DNA of 64,000 nucleotides from Siderastrea radians (GCA_964017195.1 OZ024896.1:28231430-28295429), one strand, 5' to 3'; shown: positions 45,514 through 56,947, counted from the first letter of the stretch. A program made the numbers and translations. Notes: generated by a model not told the origin, from the sequence alone.

Positions 45514-46646
45514 AACACGAACTTTGGTTTTCATTAAATACTTAAACGGCCGTTTATTGATCGCAGCTCAATTGAAATATTCACGGGTGTTTTTCTTGGA
45601 GTAAATGTGTTGGACCGCTGAGAAAAACCATGGTTGTAGACAGAAAATACCGGAAGGCACTAGCTCTGCGAACCATTGCCAAATGCTGCGAATTCAAGCG
45701 ATGTACTTTGACTCGATTCGATGTTACGCGAGTTACGCAAGTTACTGTGTCACGATAAACACGGGTGTTTTCCTGGGAAATGTGTTCGGACCGCCACAAA
45801 AACCATGATTGTGGACAGAAAAAAAGGCGCTAGCTCTCCTGTGCTTGGCGTCAGGACCGCTGCAAATGCTGTGAGCTCAAGCGTTGTGCCGACCGAGTTC
45901 GCAGCAGAACCGAATCCTCGGAGGCAAATTCGTAACTTGAACTCTTCGCCTTCCACCAAAAAGACATCTGAGTTTTCTTTTGAACTTTTTTCTTTCTATT
46001 AATAAGATTGTTTTTGACTTTTGTTGTCTCTGTTAAAACGCGGGTCACGATGCGATTTCGGGCCAGAAACGCGGGATACAGTACAGGGTTATCTCAAGTG
46101 TATGCCACCTCATATTGGCGCCCCTGTGGTGCGCACGGTACGGACGCATGGACGTACAGATGGACGGACAGTCACGTGTCTATTACGTCACTACCAAAAT
46201 GTCTTGGACTGATAGGTAACCAAATTTGCTTAGCAATGGTGCTCCCCTGGTGCGCTACGCGCGCAGGCTCGGCTACAAAGAGCCAAAATAATCTTGGAGC
46301 ATGCGATCGGAAAAGTATCCCATTTAACCGAAATAAAAGTCTCCGTGGGAATTTCTAGAAAACGTTTATAAAACTTTGCAGCTAGCCTCAAAGCTAAGAA
46401 GTGTTCTGTGGCCATTGGAGGTTCACAGAAAAAGTCAATTACGAAATCAAGGCAACAGTGTTATACTATGTCATGGAGACAACGCCCTCATTGTGAAAGA
46501 TTTTATTTATTTGCCATTTGTCCGGCAATTTCTTTAGTATTTATTTTCACAGCCTGGTAGTCAGGCCTGATCCAAATAAAAACAACCAATTATTTGTTGA
46601 TCTTTTACTTCTCTTTCCAGCAAAGCGCAAACAGTAAAGGCCCTAT

Positions 46647-47807
46647 ATGGAAGGAATCTTAAGCATAACTCTTCTGGCGGGCGAGTGGAAATCATCGAAG
46701 GGCGGTCTTTCTACACTGAACAGAGAACTAGCAAAACAACTGGCTCAGCAACCTCACGTGTCAGTAACCATTCTTGTACCAGAATACAGTGATCAGGAGA
46801 AGCAAGCAGCTAACAATAATGAAGTAAACCTTGCCACACCCATAATGATACCTGGATTTGATCCGATCGTTACATTGAGCTTCCCACATGAAGAACACGC
46901 TACTGATATTGTCGTGGGTCACGGTCAGAAGCTAGGACCACCAGCGTACGCTATAGCAGTTACACGACAAAACTGCAGACGAGTCCACGTGGTACACACC
47001 GCCAGTGAAGAGCTTGCAATGTTCAAGAAACGTGCACTGGCGATATCACAGGGCGAGCGCAAGCACGAAATTGAAGTTAAACTGAGCAAAACTGCCAATA
47101 TCGTGATAGCCATTGGACCAAAGCTCACTGAAGCCATCAAGGCCAGCCTTCGTCCCTATTCCAAAGATAAAGATGTAATAAACTTTACACCTGGCATTTT
47201 TCCTGAATTTTCCAGGTTAGAGCAAGCTAGCGAGGAAGGAGGAAAGTTTCGCATCTTAGTGTTTGGCCGTGGGGACCCAGAAGATTTTGAATTGAAGGGA
47301 TACGATATTGCCGCTCAAGCTGTAGCAGGTTTGAATGACACAAGCTACCATCTAATATTTGTTGGGGCACCAGATGGAGAAGAAGAAGAAGTGAAAGACA
47401 ACCTACTAAAGTGTGGCATTAAAGACCTTCAGCTTACAGTGCGAGGCTTTATTGAAAGCCGTGAAAAGTTGGGCATCCTGTTTCTCGAGGCGGATCTTGC
47501 CATTATGCCTTCTCGGACGGAGGGTTTTGGCCTAACTGCCCTCGAAGCTCTGTCCGCTGGCCTGCCGATCTTAGTGAGTGACAACTCGGGATTTGGACAA
47601 GCTCTCCAAGAAATAAATCATGGATGGACGTTTGTTGTTCATTCCGATGATGTCAAAGAGTGGGGTCAAGCCATAAAACGAGCCAAACAGAAACCGAGGA
47701 ATGTACGACTTGGAGAAGCTCGCAGTTTGCGGTCAAGCTATGCAGAGAAGTACAAGTGGGAAACGCAATGTGCAGAGCTTGTGGAAAAAATGCGCAGTCT
47801 CAAGTGA
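46647..47807 (+). CDS. GT1-type glycosyltransferase (GT-B fold), stand-alone, intact
   Basis: 386 residues in one exon, starting MEGILSITLLAGEW. An in-frame TAA at 46635-46637 just after the CTCTTTCCAG acceptor (46611-46620) forces the start to this ATG, so the upstream exon is untranslated in this frame. The N-terminal Rossmann half (about 1-195) has KGGLSTLNRELAKQL; the C-terminal half (about 200-370) has ILVFGRGDPEDFELKGYD and SRTEGFGLTALEALSAGLP, which gives the E-x7-E motif of retaining GT-B enzymes using nucleotide sugars. There is no signal peptide or membrane segment, so it should be cytosolic. In corals such GT1 domains are often fused to NACHT/NB-ARC receptors (reported for Acropora digitifera); here the frame ends right after the GT1 domain. 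Sugar donor and acceptor are unknown. Paralogues at 24402-25570 and 31195-31791 are broken. Confidence 0.88.
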   Translation: MEGILSITLLAGEWKSSKGGLSTLNRELAKQLAQQPHVSVTILVPEYSDQEKQAANNNEVNLATPIMIPGFDPIVTLSFPHEEHATDIVVGHGQKLGPPAYAIAVTRQNCRRVHVVHTASEELAMFKKRALAISQGERKHEIEVKLSKTANIVIAIGPKLTEAIKASLRPYSKDKDVINFTPGIFPEFSRLEQASEEGGKFRILVFGRGDPEDFELKGYDIAAQAVAGLNDTSYHLIFVGAPDGEEEEVKDNLLKCGIKDLQLTVRGFIESREKLGILFLEADLAIMPSRTEGFGLTALEALSAGLPILVSDNSGFGQALQEINHGWTFVVHSDDVKEWGQAIKRAKQKPRNVRLGEARSLRSSYAEKYKWETQCAELVEKMRSLK

Positions 47808-48207
47808 ATCCTCATTCGTGGTTGAACTAAGACTACATCATCGGAAAGATTTCTTACACGGTAAAGTAAAGCCGCCATTAATGATCTTTTATAAGTCAAC
47901 CCATGGACGAACGATATCCTCCTGTAGATGCTCGCCATCGACACCGTAATGAACAATCGGATAACTACTATACGCTTTTTACCTTGTTATAGGGTAGCGA
48001 ATTTCATAACTTGTTTTATGCAGCCTGTGACGATTTATGCATCTAAGTGAAAGGTAGAGTTTAACCTATCATGATAAACGGCACGACCCAATGGGAGAGA
48101 ACCTCCTTCTATTCTCAGATATCGCGCGTATAATAATAACACAGCATGCCTTAATCTACTCTTTAACCCTTTTAGGATCAAAATATCTTGAATGTGAAAT
48201 AATAGTT

Positions 48208-48397
48208 AAGCAATATATCACACAGTTCTATGGTTTATTAGCTCAATAAACCACGCGGGATGTTGGAAGAACACGAGAGGAGATTGTGAGTCACGAGCCG
48301 AAGGCGAGTGATTTACAAGATTTTCGAGTATTATTTCAACATCCCAAGTGGTTTATTGAGCCAACAGACCATAGAAATGTGTGGTATATTGCTTTTA
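48208..48397. mobile_element. hairpin MITE, copy B
   Basis: Inverted arms AGCAATATATCACACAGTTC... and ...ATGTGTGGTATATTGCTTTT of about 60 bp around a centre containing GAGTCACGAGCCGAAGGCGAGTGA. Only its right half is present in copy C (33147-33256); it is absent from copy A near 25945. Confidence 0.75.
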
Positions 48398-49366
48398 TAC
48401 AATAGTTTTATTTTTCCATGTGGTTTACTGGTATGATAATCAATAGGCATTGACCAATCACAGCGCGCGCATTATCTTCAGTTATTGTATAAAACTGAAT
48501 AACAAACTGGCCAGTGCTACCAAAAGGGGCGATTATTCGAGGGAGGGCGATTAATCGATGGGGCCACTTTTTAAAAATATTTTTCGCTGGAAGTCATGCC
48601 CTAAATATTTTGTCTTATTATCCCACTAATTATAATGTAATCACATGAAGCAAACTAAACGATTCACTTCAGTATCATCAGGGAGGGGGTGAAAGAAAGG
48701 GGGCGAGGTAGAGGGAGAAGGGGCAAGGGGGGAGGGGTAGGGACGATTATTCGAAGGAGGTGATTATTTCAACTGTTTCCTAATTAAGGGGGGGACGATT
48801 ATTTGAGGGGGCGATTTATCAAAGGAAGGCTGTTATTCTAGGAAGTGCGGCAACTGAAACGAAGTTTTGTGATAATGCAATAAACTGAAAACTAGGTGTC
48901 TCTGTATTGGGGGGAGGGGGTTACTTTTGTGCATATCTAAATCAGGTTATTGTAAAATATACCTGAGGAATTAGTGATGTCGTAGTTAAGTGCAGAAACC
49001 TTTAGGAATTAAATACCCTATTCACTTCTTAGTCTGAGATTGGCTAGTGAATAAGATTATTTTTTACCTGATAGGGGGAAGGGTTTTTTCAAGTACCAAC
49101 CCCCCCTGGGTCAGGTTGATTAAAAGTTAAAGAAATTAGCTGTTGAAGTAAGTGAGCTTAACATTGTTATTGAAATGTGAATATTTTCGCATTTGTTAGT
49201 TTACTACAGAATTTGTAAACATTGAAAAGTTACATGATATCGAAGGCGTGGCTTCATTTATTATGATTGTTACAAGCCTTTATTTCATTTCTTTTCTTCC
49301 CATTTGTTTCGTTTATTCATCCAATTTATTTAGTTAAGTATAATACATTGTATCATTTTGATTCAG

Positions 49367-49549
49367 ATGGAAAAAAATATACTCTTTTACTCCCGTGTAC
49401 GATTGGTTGCCTGGTGTATTTTTTACTTTTGTGTTTTGTTAACGTCTGTCTCACAGGACAGACTGCCTCCGGAGATTTACGAAGTATTTGCGAAATCATC
49501 CGATCGGTTCTCGCCAATTTTTCTGATCGTGATACACGAAGACATATAA
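49367..49549 (+). other. short hydrophobic exon / possible secreted peptide, copy B
   Basis: An acceptor (TTTTGATTCAG) lies directly before ATG. The ATG frame gives 60 residues: MEKNILFYSRVRLVAW..., a signal-peptide-like hydrophobic core (WCIFYFCVLLTSVS), then DRLPPEIYEVFAKSSDR and a stop. Another frame is open longer (DGKKYTLLLPCTIGC... to ...VCATQCCTKI), so the coding frame is not settled. Copies: A 27414, C 34200. Confidence 0.35.
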
Positions 49550-50129
49550 GGGAAAAACAAAATTTCGAACGTACAAGGGAACACACAGTGTCATCCTTTT
49601 TGAACAATGTCTGTGCAACTCAATGTTGCACGAAAATCTGACCATATCTAGTAACAGCGCCTAGCTTGTCGATCAAAAACGGATAGGATAATAGCGGCAC
49701 AGTGAGGGAAATGGTAGCTTTTTCCGAGGGAAAATGTGACACAAAAAGAACAAAATTGATGATGATGTACTGCATTACAAACCGGATTAAAGGTTTTTTC
49801 GTATCAAAAAATTACCGAGTATTTGTTCGCGTCAAAATAAAGTCCCCGAAATAATGAGGTTAAGGTTCTACATTGAACAGGTGTCCTAAAGTCTACTTGT
49901 TTTTACTGTTACAAAACCTCTTGAATAACTAGTGACATTCTGATCTCTTAATCTGCGATATCCCTTGTCAAACCAGCTCTGTGAAAAGAAGTTTAATTTA
50001 ATCTTGTTTACTTAATGAGATCATCGCGTGTTTCAATCACTAATTTACAATGAATACACAATACTTGCGTTGCTAACGATCGTCTGTAAGTACAATACTC
50101 CATTTAATAGATGGTCTTCATCTTCGTAA

Positions 50130-51434
50130 ATGGCTTCGAGTTCGTTCAAAGTGCGCAAAATAACAACCAACAGACAGAACAGCTCGACGCGATCTGACTG
50201 CTATTTTATTGTAAACCGTAGTCCAGTGACACCGAAAAATCGCGACGTTTCACAGTTCGAGGATGATAGACAAAGAGCGTTCGTAGAAAGAAAGAAGGAT
50301 GCCTTTCGGACTATTTCATATCGATCAGAGCCCACTATTGGAGAGGAGAATCTTGCGCGACGAAGCTATTCAAGAAAATCAGTAGAACATAATGGCCAAC
50401 ACCCCAACAGAACTGGCTATCTTGTTTTGGACAAGAAATGCGAAGAGATGGTTCAAAATCTTGTGCCTGATTGCTATGAACACATACAGAATTTCCATCA
50501 TTACAGAAGAGATTTGGAAAGACTCAACTCTGGTTTTAAGGTTTCTTATCTCTCTGGAAATGAAAGGCCAACACAGAGTGAAAAAGAACTAAGACGAGTT
50601 TATGGACAAAAGTCGAAAAATCCAAAACCCAATACCTCATTAAAAGGACATTTTCAAATGCTGCCTAAGAGTAAGATTAGATCGGTTAGAGTGGCAAATA
50701 TGGTTTCTAAGGAGATAGTTACACCGCCACAAAAAGGAAAGGACAAGAACTGTGACAAAAACATAAAAGCAGTCTCAAGTTGTTATGAGGAAAAGTTACT
50801 TGGGGAACATTCACAGCGAACCAATGAAATTTCCACCGAGTTAGGCATGAACAAGAGCAAACAGCCATTACCAAATGAACAGGATGCGAGACAATTCAGT
50901 GCAAACAACGATAATGAACTGCCTCATTTTAAGCTGGAACAAGCACCTGTAAATTCTGTGGAGAATCAGCCCAGTTTTCACAGCCTTGCTAGCGACATTT
51001 CCGGCCATAAACCGCCTATGACCACGCCGGATGATATGTCAAGAAGATCTTCTATTCGTACTTTTATTTTTGACAAAGAAGAAGATTTTATTAGTGAAGG
51101 AAATCGGGCATCTTCACCTCGAAATTCATCGCCCAAAAATTCAAATCCCAGTCACCATTACCTAACCCCATTTCATTCGAGATTTCCACATCTAAAAGCG
51201 ACTTCTGACTCTGGTTCTTGTCAAACGCGACAAAAGAAGTGCGGTGATACTGAAATCCCGGCATGGCAGCAATACCGTATTCTGTGTGATGCTTTTAGGC
51301 CTAACGTCACTCTATACCAGAAAAGTTACCCCAGTGGATACAAAAGACCGAAGTTTGCAACCGCAACGGAGCTTGAATATTACATTAATGTTGTCTCTGA
51401 AACGAACAATAATTCACTGCATTTGTCTTCATAA
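50130..51434 (+). CDS. 434-residue low-complexity protein of unknown function, intact
   Basis: Single open frame from ATG 50130 (context GTAAATGGC, conserved in copy C) to TAA 51432-51434. Rich in Ser, Asn, Lys, Arg and Gln, with few hydrophobic runs, no signal peptide or membrane segment, and no motif I recognise, so it is probably largely disordered. Features: basic N-terminus (MASSSFKVRKITTNRQNSS), a segment with CEEMVQNLVPDCYEHIQNFHHYRRD (about 103-128) that could form helices, a Lys-rich middle, DDMSRRSSIRTFIFDKEEDF (about 305-325), and a C-terminal FHSRFPHLKA...YPSGYKRPKF region. It lies 2.3 kb downstream of GT1 on the same strand and has moved with it in the duplication. Copy A is a pseudogene and copy C keeps only the first codons. 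Confidence 0.65.
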   Translation: MASSSFKVRKITTNRQNSSTRSDCYFIVNRSPVTPKNRDVSQFEDDRQRAFVERKKDAFRTISYRSEPTIGEENLARRSYSRKSVEHNGQHPNRTGYLVLDKKCEEMVQNLVPDCYEHIQNFHHYRRDLERLNSGFKVSYLSGNERPTQSEKELRRVYGQKSKNPKPNTSLKGHFQMLPKSKIRSVRVANMVSKEIVTPPQKGKDKNCDKNIKAVSSCYEEKLLGEHSQRTNEISTELGMNKSKQPLPNEQDARQFSANNDNELPHFKLEQAPVNSVENQPSFHSLASDISGHKPPMTTPDDMSRRSSIRTFIFDKEEDFISEGNRASSPRNSSPKNSNPSHHYLTPFHSRFPHLKATSDSGSCQTRQKKCGDTEIPAWQQYRILCDAFRPNVTLYQKSYPSGYKRPKFATATELEYYINVVSETNNNSLHLSS

Positions 51435-51439
51435 CTTTT

Positions 51440-53100
51440 CAGAACTGTGGTTTATACATTCACACTTTGAGTTCGAGTTTGTAAAAACAAATTGTTTAGT
51501 AGCCTCCAACGAAGACGGTTTTTTAATATAGGGCTCGTCATGCGCGCAATCTAATCCTGTGAAGCGTAGCTGCATACCTGAGTTCTACAGGGAATGTGGT
51601 AGACCGATACTCCTATCAACAAATACTTGAGCGAAAAGCGTGCTAATCATCTTCATGAATTCGCAGCTAGACCACACCGGGCTTTTCCTACAGTGTTTGA
51701 GAACTGTGAGTTAAGAGGTATCCCGTGGACAGCCTGACAACAAAATAAATATAAATGATCCGAAAATGACTCATTCGATTGAAGCCGTCGCATTTCAAGC
51801 TTTGATTGGGTCTCTAGGCCACAAACATTCTCCTAGATTTTGGTATCTACAGTAAAGTCTGTATTTAACGGACATCTTGTGATTCAAAAGTTCTGAAAGT
51901 GGCGGAAACGTAATTCCTAAACTACTGTAAATTCCATCTTTATTTAAAACGGACACCTTTATTAAGCGAAAACAGACGCTCTCTGTACAGTTCCAAGCGA
52001 TTATTGTCATCTGTTGGTATCCCTGTGCTCGCATGGGTTCCTTGTAAATGAGCTATAAGCTTACATCACTGTTTATATTATATCCCATTAGTAAAGAAGT
52101 CGCTTTTAAAGGCATTAAGTAAATGGTAGAAACAAATACTTCTTTTGGCGGAAATCCTTTTACCTCTAGGTCAAGGAAAAAATGTGTTACTTTCTTAAAG
52201 TTTAGCGGATTGTCTAAAATATTCTCATCATATTTTCGTCCTACAGGCTCTTCAATTAATGCTAATTCGTTGTTGTTTATTATTTATAAGGAAAAAATAT
52301 GTTACTTTCTTAAAGTTTAGCGGATTGTCTAAAATATTTTCATCATATTTTCGTCCTACAGGCTCTTCAATTAATGCTAATTCGTTGTTGTTTATTATTA
52401 TAAGGTGGCTCTAGCTTTCAAGCGGGTAGAAGAAACCCTAACTTGGTGCGACTAATCAAATAAAAGCTACTGAGCAGTACTTTTCCGCAGTGTTCTCTTT
52501 TCCTTGTCATTTAGAAAATTGAAATTTAAGATATTTTTGCAGCTTTCAACTTTGGTAACCTTTGAATATAAGAGTCAAAAAGACAATTTGTTGGTTTTGA
52601 AAGAGACAGCTGTTCAAAGAAAATGACAAAATATGTTCCTGTATGCTTCTTATAAAAGGACAGAATCTGTCTTGCACACAGGTCTTGAAATAATTAACAC
52701 ACCGAAGGAAAAATATTTCAAGCAGATGCAGACGGTTTGGCAAGGGTAGCTTAAAATTTATTAAACTCTGTCTACATTATTTGACGAGAATAAAAGCAAC
52801 ATTCGATTATAGGACTAACCACATTTTAAAATTCACTTCCATAAAAGATATTATTTTTCTTTCAAACCAACTTAGCATCAATTTCCTGCCGGTCTGCACT
52901 TGAGGTCGCACTTCTTCCCTGACAGCCGTCTATTATTCTGGCAATCAATCGATAAAGATAAATCTCGAGGATAAAATTATTTGCGCAAGCGAGACCAGGT
53001 CCTCTTTCAACGTACAAACATAAGCAAATGAGGGTATTTAAAACGAAAAGTTCTTTCAATTCAAAACTGATCTTGGCTCAAGGAGAAATCCTCGACTTAA
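51440..53100. other. gene-free stretch with a 115-bp tandem duplication
   Basis: The tandem pair is at 52173-52287 and 52288-52402, almost identical (AAGGAAAAAAT(G/A)TGTTACTTTC start). No gene seen otherwise. Confidence 0.6.
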
Positions 53101-54069
53101 ATGGCTGATAACATAACCACAGAAAAAACACCAAGCTGTTGTACTGCTTTCATTTGCCGGATCCCGACTTCCAGTTCGCACATCATCGCTACCACAGCAA
53201 CTTAATGACCGGTGTCATAAGCGCATTATTCGCTCCATTCGCAGTGGTCGCAAATTTTTTGGTGTTTTTTGCCATCTTACTGAACCCGTATCTTCGTTCT
53301 CCATCGTGTTTGTTGATAGGTTGCCTCGCCTGGTCAGATCTTCTTGTCAGTCTGATTGTTCAACCAACCTATGTTGCTTATCGTTTTAGGGAAATTCGCT
53401 TCGGTTACGTCAACTGTGCTACCAGGCGTCTCTACGCAACAGTATTCTACATCTGCTACTGTGTCTCTTTTTTGACTCTGAGTGCAATAAGCTTCGAACG
53501 ATACCTAGCGTTGAGACTTCACCTTCGTTACAAAGGCCTCGTGACAGGAAAACGAGTTTTACTCGTAGCGATTCTCATGTGGGTTCTCAACATTGCGCTA
53601 ACTTCTCTACAGTGGGCGCGTATCAATATAATCGCCCGAGGAATTCACGCACCTGTTTTTCTGGTTTGCTTCGCTGTTGATCGCGGGAATTTCACAGTTA
53701 AGGATTCATCTAATTGTGCGTCGACATTACCGTCAAATTCAGCAACAGCAACCTCTCTCGTCCGGTAATCAGAACTTTCCGATACAAGTTAAATTAGCAG
53801 TGAGCGTGGCTTATATCGTTGGAATATATTTTCTGTTTAATTTTCCTGTTCTTGTCGTTACAGCATTGCATCAGATAGTCACAGGGCATATAGACTCTTA
53901 CGATTATTACAGCTGGAGTGAAACTGTAGCGTTTCTGAACTCGTTTGTAAATCCTTTGAATTGTTTCTGGAGGAGCGAGGATATCAGAAAGGCTATATGG
54001 AAAATACTTACGCGTGGGGTCTGTAAAAAATGGATTCCGGAAAACTTGGACGATGATTCAAGGACGTAG
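53101..54069 (+). CDS. class A (rhodopsin-family) GPCR, one exon, two frame breaks
   Basis: Seven membrane helices can be traced. TM1 VISALFAPFAVVANFLVFFA, TM2 CLLIGCLAWSDLLVSLIV, TM3 ending SAISFERYLAL (the DRY-type box is ERY), TM4 VLLVAILMWVLNIALTSL, TM5 after 53655 in a second frame (FWFASLLIAGI), TM6 AYIVGIYFLFNFPVLVV, TM7 AFLNSFVNPLNCFW with an NPxxY-like NPLNC. A C-terminal basic tail ends at TAG 54067-54069. I place the start at ATG 53101 (MADNITTEK, an N-glycosylation site) rather than the internal Met at 53205, because the N-terminus of such receptors precedes TM1. Two frame changes are needed: near the A run 53123-53128 and the T run 53656-53660. Both are homopolymers, so either a young pseudogene or consensus errors. 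The ligand is unknown. Confidence 0.82.
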
Positions 54070-54985
54070 AAAGAAGGCCACTCTGAAATGTCGTCTATTT
54101 TCGTGGCGTCACTCAGTTGGGCTTTGTTCTTAATAGATCTAAACGCAAGCGTAAGGATATCATAAGGGCCCCTCTACTGAAAACAGCAACGAAGGCATAA
54201 GCATATTAGCACTAATAACACTAACAAGAGGAACAAATACACTATGTAGACCCATTCTTCTTTCCTAGTTTTCTATAAGTGAATCACCTCAACATAAACT
54301 TTAAGGTGGCTCGAAAGGGTTTAAATTGTTATAATCCTTTGAAACGAGGAAGGATTACAAGACGTATTACTGACCATGTGGACAAACTATGAATATCTTA
54401 ACACCTCTTTTGTCGGGCAATACTTTAAGACCGATTGTGACGTTATAGCCGTTGCCATGGCAACAGTAAAAGTCCGCAAAAATAACCTTCAGATTTCACT
54501 TTTTGCCAGTTACCTGCTGCTTTTTCAGAAAGCTCCCTAAATTGTTTAACTTCTCTGGTGGTATGATAAAAAGTTGTTAAGTAGAACTTAAGTCATATGG
54601 AAAAAGTCGCTTTTGAATTGCAAACAATTCCACTGAATAAGTTTCCTTCAAACGCTTCTATTTGAATTGTCCACTATATGTTACATGCATCCAGAAAGTC
54701 AAGATGGGTCACCGAGAAAAATTCGAGATAAAAACAAATGTTTCGTGTACGTTTTATTCCCTGTTGGCGAGATTTTACGCTGCATTTTGCACTCGCGACT
54801 TTTAATAGGAATTTTTTGGCAAACACAAGAAAGAGTGCCCTCACTACAGCACCATCCCTCCCCCCCCCTTCATCCATCCGCCCCTGTAGGATACGGAAAA
54901 CTACAATGAGTTCTGAGCTATAAAAATGAATGCAAAGTTAAAGCTAATCACAGCCTTTAAGCTGCATGTCCAATACACCCGCAAA
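54070..54985. other. gene-free stretch
   Basis: No supported gene. A CCCCCCCC run lies near 54860. Confidence 0.5.
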
Positions 54986-54986
54986 G

Positions 54987-55640
54987 TAACGGACCGTGAG
55001 ACTATGGTTTCGGTCCGTAGAGTTTCGTAGGGACCGTGAAACCCACGTACGGTATCAGTAGAGAAAGGTTGAAGGACCGTACAATTCGTACGGACCGTAA
55101 ACTTCAGATACGACCCGTATAGAAGAGTTCCCGGTCCGTAAATTGCATCTCATTAGTGGGACTTAGAGTTTTTCACTCTTGTCATAAGAGAGGGATATCT
55201 TTCTTACGGACCGTACAGTTCGTACGGACCGTAAACGTCAGATACGGTCCGTATAGAAGAGTTCACGGTCCGTAAATTGCATCTCATTAATGGGTCTTAG
55301 ATTATTTCACTCTTGTAATCAGAAGGAGATATCTTTTTGACAGACCGTACAGTTCGTACGGATCGTAAACTTCAGATACGGTCCGTATAGATGAATTCAC
55401 GGTCCGTAAATTTCATTTTATTAGTGGGACTTGAATATTTTACTCTTGTTATCAGACGGAGATATCGGTTTGACGATCCCTACAATTCGAACAGACCGTG
55501 AGCTACTGGCCTGTTCCAAGCATTCTCCTGGTTTTTTTCCCGCTCTTTCGCTCACACTTTACTATCTGAACGCCTGGAACAGGCTAACCGTGAACCGCAC
55601 ACACGGTCCGTACAGAAGTGTTCTCAATCCGTAACTTGCA
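54987..55640. repeat. tandem array with palindromic ACGGACCGT motifs, left
   Basis: Four units of about 134 bp begin near 55072, 55206, 55340 and 55473, after a variant leader. Each has about four ACGGACCGT/ACGGTCCGT sites plus CATCTCATTA.TGGG and GGAGATATC. The fourth unit is interrupted by about 75 bp with CCTGTTCCA...TGGAACAGG ends (about 55510-55585), a probable small MITE. Confidence 0.85.
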
Positions 55641-56411
55641 TCTCGTCTGTGTATTTTACTTACTCTTAATGATTCGCATTTTAATGTTTTGTTTGCAGGG
55701 TAGGGACGAAGGCAGAATACGCGTGAACGCAACATTCATCTATGAATTGTCGCGTGCAGCAGTGTTATTCTGTTTATATAAAGAGCGCAATTGATGGTCT
55801 CCTAGGCAGCTGGTTTTATTGTTCCTGTTGATATAAAAACGGCTGAGTAGTAAAAAATACTGAGTTTAAGAAAGGGATAACTTATGCGGTACTATTTTTT
55901 TTATGAGTTTTCGAAGTGAGGTACGCAAAGTGATCCAAACCGTAATAAAACCACGCGGTTACAGATGTATGATTTATAAAAAGTAATCACTGCCTTAGAG
56001 GTGCGAGTTTATGTGGCACAATGGTAACGACGCATTGGGTAATACAAGTTAATTGGTAGGAGGTGCGAGTTTTTTAAAGACAAAGAGTACAAAGAACAGA
56101 CTACAAACCTGTGGGAATGAAAGGGCGCGGTTAAATTCATTGATGAAATCCAAATTCGTTGACACTATTCATAGCCTTCTGGGAAATGACGAGGATTAAA
56201 AACACCCGAAAATATGTGGAAAGTATTTGAACAAACGCGGCTTAAACCATCTTGAATCAAGAAAGGAGGTGTTTAGTTTGGAGCCTATTATGGCGAAAAC
56301 TGAGTGCTTATGGTTGACACGCTTTGAGTAGTTTTGCTCAACCTGTGAAACATTAGTAAATAACGAGGCATAATGAAAGTTGTCTTTTCTTGCATGGTTT
56401 CACAAGGCTTC
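55641..56411. other. gene-free stretch
   Basis: Short repeats of AGGTGCGAGTTT (55999 and 56060). No gene seen. Confidence 0.5.
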
Positions 56412-56480
56412 AATAGTATTCTATTCAACAATCCTCCTATTCATGCTCAGTTAATAAGATATGGGAAAAGAATATTGATC
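56412..56480 (-). repeat. split direct repeat B2
   Basis: 69 bp, identical to 56730-56798. Confidence 0.93.
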
Positions 56481-56566
56481 CAGCGGGCTGAGTGAAAGCC
56501 AAAGGAAAAACAGTAGGGAAAGAGTTAGGAGAGCCCGAACCGCACGACTTGGGGTGGGCGAGTGGG

Positions 56567-56734
56567 TCGTTCTTCACTCTGTCCGCTGGAAGAGAAACTG
56601 AGCAAGAAAACTTGTTATCTCATCAGCTTTATACCCCCTATTACGTAATCCTCCGGAGAATATCACTTTCAGTGTTAATCAGTCGTTTTGGATCTTATTT
56701 TGACTTCGCACGTGGATATGAGTATTGTGAATAG
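56567..56734 (-). repeat. split direct repeat A2
   Basis: 168 bp, identical by eye to 63181-63348. Confidence 0.95.
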
Positions 56735-56798
56735 TATTCTATTCAACAATCCTCCTATTCATGCTCAGTTAATAAGATATGGGAAAAGAATATTGATC
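56730..56798 (-). repeat. split direct repeat B1
   Basis: 69 bp, overlapping A2 by the 5-bp AATAG. Confidence 0.93.
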
Positions 56799-56947
56799 GC
56801 ACCCCAAATGGCAACTCACTCCAAACTATACACCCCAATAACACAAAAACCATCCAAATTCATAACCCAACCCCAAAACTTACTCCCCCAAATCTCAAAA
56901 CTCAACAAAATGATCGTTTAATTTGATTCAGTACACTTAAATAGACA

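Larger units (their letters stand above)
41833..51440 (+). repeat. segmental duplication, copy B (compact, best preserved)
   Basis: Collinear with copy A, without the BEL, LINE, foldbacks and the TA-flanked MITE. Specific to B: 42828-43258 with repeated ACGGTTAA-type motifs, probably a MITE, and the MITE at 48208-48397 (half of it shared with C). The GT1 and 434-residue genes are intact only here. Confidence 0.85.
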
